Of a DNA stretch of 5,272 bases, positions 5,214 to 5,272 are shown one piece after another. The stretch covers positions 1-5,272 of the forward strand of contig JASHXM010000223.1 of the NCBI GenBank assembly GCA_030043545.1, read 5' to 3'. Position numbers and translations under genes: made by a program. The notes beneath the pieces are model-generated. The model saw only the letters and a list, made by a program, of their open reading frames with translations. It had not been told where the DNA came from and did not search any database. The stretch comes from Thermoplasmata archaeon (lineage in GTDB: Archaea; Thermoplasmatota; Thermoplasmata; Lutacidiplasmatales; UBA184). The first letter of the stretch is position 1. Each line of letters starts with the position of its first letter.

Positions 5214-5272
5214 TTACTGCGTCACCGATCCGCAGAACGGACAGACGAGGTACTCGGGCGGGATCTCCTTGC
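5214..5272 (-). CDS. Partial zinc-ribbon protein, C-terminal end only
   Basis: The last 18 codons before the TAA at 5216-5214 read KEIPPEYLVCPFCGSVTQ; the rest of the gene lies beyond the window edge. CPxCG is the typical half-site of a zinc ribbon, which needs a second CxxC upstream, out of view. Such C-terminal ribbons occur on many small archaeal nucleic-acid-binding proteins and on multidomain proteins, so no function is assigned. It is on the same strand as the surface-protein gene with a 59-base gap, so co-transcription is possible but not shown. The reading is short; it is supported by the motif and a proper stop. Confidence 0.6.
   Translation of the reverse strand, partial: KEIPPEYLVCPFCGSVTQ

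Overview
The window is very GC-rich DNA, most likely from an archaeon. The best guess is a high-GC member of the Thermoplasmatota. The reasons are: a short archaeal/Thermotoga-type S-adenosylhomocysteine hydrolase ending in the SWQEGT tail; first genes with TATA-like boxes and no Shine-Dalgarno sequence, as in leaderless archaeal transcripts; and a large single-pass surface protein with PKD domains and many N-glycosylation sequons. The assignment is an inference; no rRNA or other taxonomic marker is present.

Layout, left to right: (1) positions 1-81, + strand, the last 26 codons of an enoyl-CoA hydratase (crotonase) family protein. (2) Positions 92-487, - strand, gcvH, the lipoyl carrier H protein of the glycine cleavage system, converging on the crotonase gene with a 10-base gap. 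(3) Positions 487-1719, - strand, ahcY, adenosylhomocysteinase, whose stop codon overlaps the gcvH start (TGATG). (4) A 99-base gap with a TATA-like box placed to drive ahcY-gcvH. (5) Positions 1819-5154, - strand, a 1111-residue secreted, C-terminally anchored surface protein. It reads as signal peptide, DUF2341-like head with a possible lectin-like region, four Ig-like segments each with a C-X11-C pair, three PKD domains, a transmembrane helix and a short proline-rich cytoplasmic tail. (6) Positions 5214-5272, - strand, the C-terminal end of a protein with a CPFCG zinc-ribbon half-site.

ahcY and gcvH look like a two-gene one-carbon unit. AhcY removes the SAH left by methyltransferases and regenerates homocysteine, while GcvH shuttles the aminomethyl group during glycine cleavage, which supplies one-carbon units. 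No other glycine cleavage genes are in view. The surface protein is probably unrelated in function; it looks like an adhesin or envelope-stalk protein. I see no mobile element, CRISPR array, RNA gene or clear defence system. The most distinctive content is the repeat architecture of the surface protein.
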